NCBI RefSeq assembly: GCF_002906855.1
Contig: NZ_MINI01000048.1
Span: 806,001 to 870,000, forward strand
Origin: Pseudomonas putida
GTDB lineage: Bacteria > Pseudomonadota > Gammaproteobacteria > Pseudomonadales > Pseudomonadaceae
Reading direction: 5' to 3'
Length of the DNA: 64,000 nucleotides
The notes beneath the pieces were generated by a model. It ran no database searches, had not been told where the DNA came from, and was given only the letters and a program-made list of their open reading frames with translations. How positions within the stretch are numbered: position 1 is the first letter of the stretch; every line of letters begins with the position of its first letter. Of the stretch, positions 62,763 through 64,000 are shown one piece after another. A program made the position numbers and the translations under genes.

Positions 62763-63305
62763 TCACACCTTGATGAAATGCTCGCGGTAGTGACGCAGTT
62801 CGGCGATCGACTCGCGGATATCGTCCAGCGCCAGGTGGGTGCTGCCCTTCTTGAAGCTGTCGCGCACATCCGGCGCCCAGCGTGCGGCCAGCTCTTTCAG
62901 GGTGGAGACATCGAGGTTGCGATAGTGGAAGTAGTTTTCCAGGCCGCGCATGTGCCGATAGAGGAAGCGGCGATCCTGGCAGATGCTGTTGCCGCAGATC
63001 GGCGACTTGCCTTTTGGCACCCACTGCTCGAGGAAGGCGATGGTCTGCGCTTCGGCTTCGGCCATGCTGATCTTGCTGTCACGCACGCGCTGGGTCAGGC
63101 CCGAAGCGCCATGGGTGCGGGTGTTCCAGGCGTCCATGCGCGCCAGCACTTCGTCACTGTGGTGGATGGCGATCACCGGGCCTTCGGCCAGGGTGTTGAG
63201 CTCGCTGTCGGTGACGATGGTGGCCATCTCGATGATGACGTCGTGATCCGGATCCAGGCCGGTCATTTCCAGATCGATCCAGATCAGGTTCTGTGGATTC
63301 TGCAT
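62763..63305 (-). CDS. orn: Oligoribonuclease
   Basis: A 180-residue DEDDh 3'-5' exonuclease that degrades two- to five-base RNAs, including pGpG from c-di-GMP breakdown. Exo I is LIWIDLEMTGLDP, Exo II region is ICGNSICQDRRFLYRHM, and Exo III is HLALDDIRESIAELRHYREH. The start MQNPQN at 63305 follows AGGAGCC; an upstream ATG (63332) is not supported. It is divergent from rsgA. Confidence 0.97.
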   Translation of the reverse strand: MQNPQNLIWIDLEMTGLDPDHDVIIEMATIVTDSELNTLAEGPVIAIHHSDEVLARMDAWNTRTHGASGLTQRVRDSKISMAEAEAQTIAFLEQWVPKGKSPICGNSICQDRRFLYRHMRGLENYFHYRNLDVSTLKELAARWAPDVRDSFKKGSTHLALDDIRESIAELRHYREHFIKV

Positions 63306-63446
63306 GAAGGGGCTCCTCGTATAGGCCGTCATATTAGCCTAGCGAGGCCAGCCTGCGCATGCGCGGCGCAAAGGTAACCAGAATGGTCAGCGAGCGGGCG
63401 TGCTAAACTGCCTGCCGTTTTCAACTTGCCCCACCTTGGAAGGTCC

Positions 63447-64000
63447 ATGGCCAAACGCCAGCTCAATCGTCGCCAGAACTGGCGTATCGAAAAAATCCAG
63501 AACGAACGCGCCGCTCGCGCCGCCAAACGCGAGCAGCACGCGCTGCAGGAACTGGAGGGCGGTGACCTGGGGCCGGAACAATTGGGCCTGGTGATCGCCC
63601 ACTTCGGTGTGCAGGTCGAGGTGGAAGCCCAGGACGGCGAAGCTGCTGGCCAGGTATTCCGCTGCCACCTGCGGGCCAACCTGCCAGCGCTGGTCACGGG
63701 CGACCGCGTAGTCTGGCGTGCCGGCAACCAGGGCATCGGCGTGATCGTCGCGCAGATGCCGCGCAGCACCGAGCTGTGCCGGCCGAACAACCACGGTCAG
63801 CTCAAGCCGGTCGCGGCCAACGTCGACCTGATCGTGATCGTCTTCGCCCCGGCGCCAGAGCCGCACCCGAACCTGATCGACCGTTACCTGGTGGCCGCCG
63901 AGCACGCCGGCATCCGCCCGCTGCTGCTGCTGAACAAGGCCGACCTGATCGACGCAGAGAACGGCCCGGGCCTGCACGCACTGCTCGAAGTCTACCGCGA
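63447..64000 (+). CDS. rsgA: Ribosome small-subunit GTPase RsgA (3' end beyond the window)
   Basis: The first 184 residues of the circularly permuted GTPase that checks late 30S assembly. It begins MAKRQLNRRQNWRIEKIQNE, continues with an OB-fold domain (CHLRANLPALVTGDRVVW) and the start of the GTPase domain (VDLIVIVFAPAPEPHPNLID; the G4 NKAD in LLLLNKADLIDAE). The zinc-binding C-terminus and G1 lie outside. ATG 63447 follows TTGGAAGG. Confidence 0.95.
   Translation, partial: MAKRQLNRRQNWRIEKIQNERAARAAKREQHALQELEGGDLGPEQLGLVIAHFGVQVEVEAQDGEAAGQVFRCHLRANLPALVTGDRVVWRAGNQGIGVIVAQMPRSTELCRPNNHGQLKPVAANVDLIVIVFAPAPEPHPNLIDRYLVAAEHAGIRPLLLLNKADLIDAENGPGLHALLEVYR

Overview
This 64 kb window looks like the core chromosome of a Pseudomonas putida-group bacterium. 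The evidence is GC-rich coding sequence, many copies of the short P. putida-type REP palindrome (core TGTAGGAGCGGGCTTG), a Pseudomonas-type azurin and braCDEFG transporter, a DesT/FabR-type regulator, and a gene order I recognise from that group. The window opens inside an amino-acid permease gene and closes inside rsgA. Coordinates come from reading ORFs, start codons and ribosome-binding sites by eye; no database search was run.

Layout. 1-7.2 kb: end of a cycA-like permease, then the urea ABC transporter urtABCDE behind a strong sigma-54-type promoter, then a GNAT acetyltransferase. 7.3-10 kb: chaperone group cbpA-cbpM, divergent from an Hsp70-like yegD gene. 10-20.9 kb: mixed genes (AI-2E-type membrane protein, PsiF repeat protein, AraC regulator, EamA exporter, lipase, OsmE lipoprotein, ferritin-like protein, AsmA protein, an exported protein built of a 15-residue tandem repeat, DesT-like regulator, AGE-family isomerase, SDR enzyme). 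20.9-21.45 kb: a non-coding stretch with a cluster of DnaA-box-like 9-mers. 21.4-26.5 kb: braCDEFG branched-chain amino-acid ABC transporter. 27-33 kb: pncB-nadE (NAD salvage), azurin, a LOG-family enzyme and a YgiQ-type radical SAM protein. 33-40.5 kb: dnaB, the rpsF-rpsR-DUF2232-rplI operon, a REP pair split by a decayed IS3-family element, rlmB and rnr. 40.6-41 kb: two tRNA-Leu(CAG) genes. 41-43.8 kb: an iron-type ABC binding protein and permease without an ATPase gene.

43.8-45.7 kb is the one clear accessory block: an orphan type VI secretion hcp gene, then a 323-residue protein with a glycine-rich hydrophobic C-terminus, then a small two-helix membrane protein, packed and partly overlapping. 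The last gene is visibly AT-rich. I read this as an Hcp-delivered, probably pore-forming effector with its immunity protein; it is the best candidate here for an undescribed system. 45.9-64 kb returns to core genes: a DUF2867-type protein, a chemoreceptor, purA-hisZ, then the conserved nnrD-tsaE-amiB-mutL-miaA-hfq-hflX-hflK-hflC run, divergent queG, a TRIC-type membrane protein, orn and rsgA.

How the parts work together. Two nitrogen-source transporters (urt, bra) each place a hairpin between the binding-protein gene and the permease gene, which fits over-production of the binding protein. NAD supply (pncB, nadE, nnrD), translation and RNA quality (rpsF/rpsR/rplI, rlmB, rnr, hfq, miaA, tsaE, queG, orn, rsgA, tRNAs) and replication/repair (dnaB, mutL) dominate the second half.
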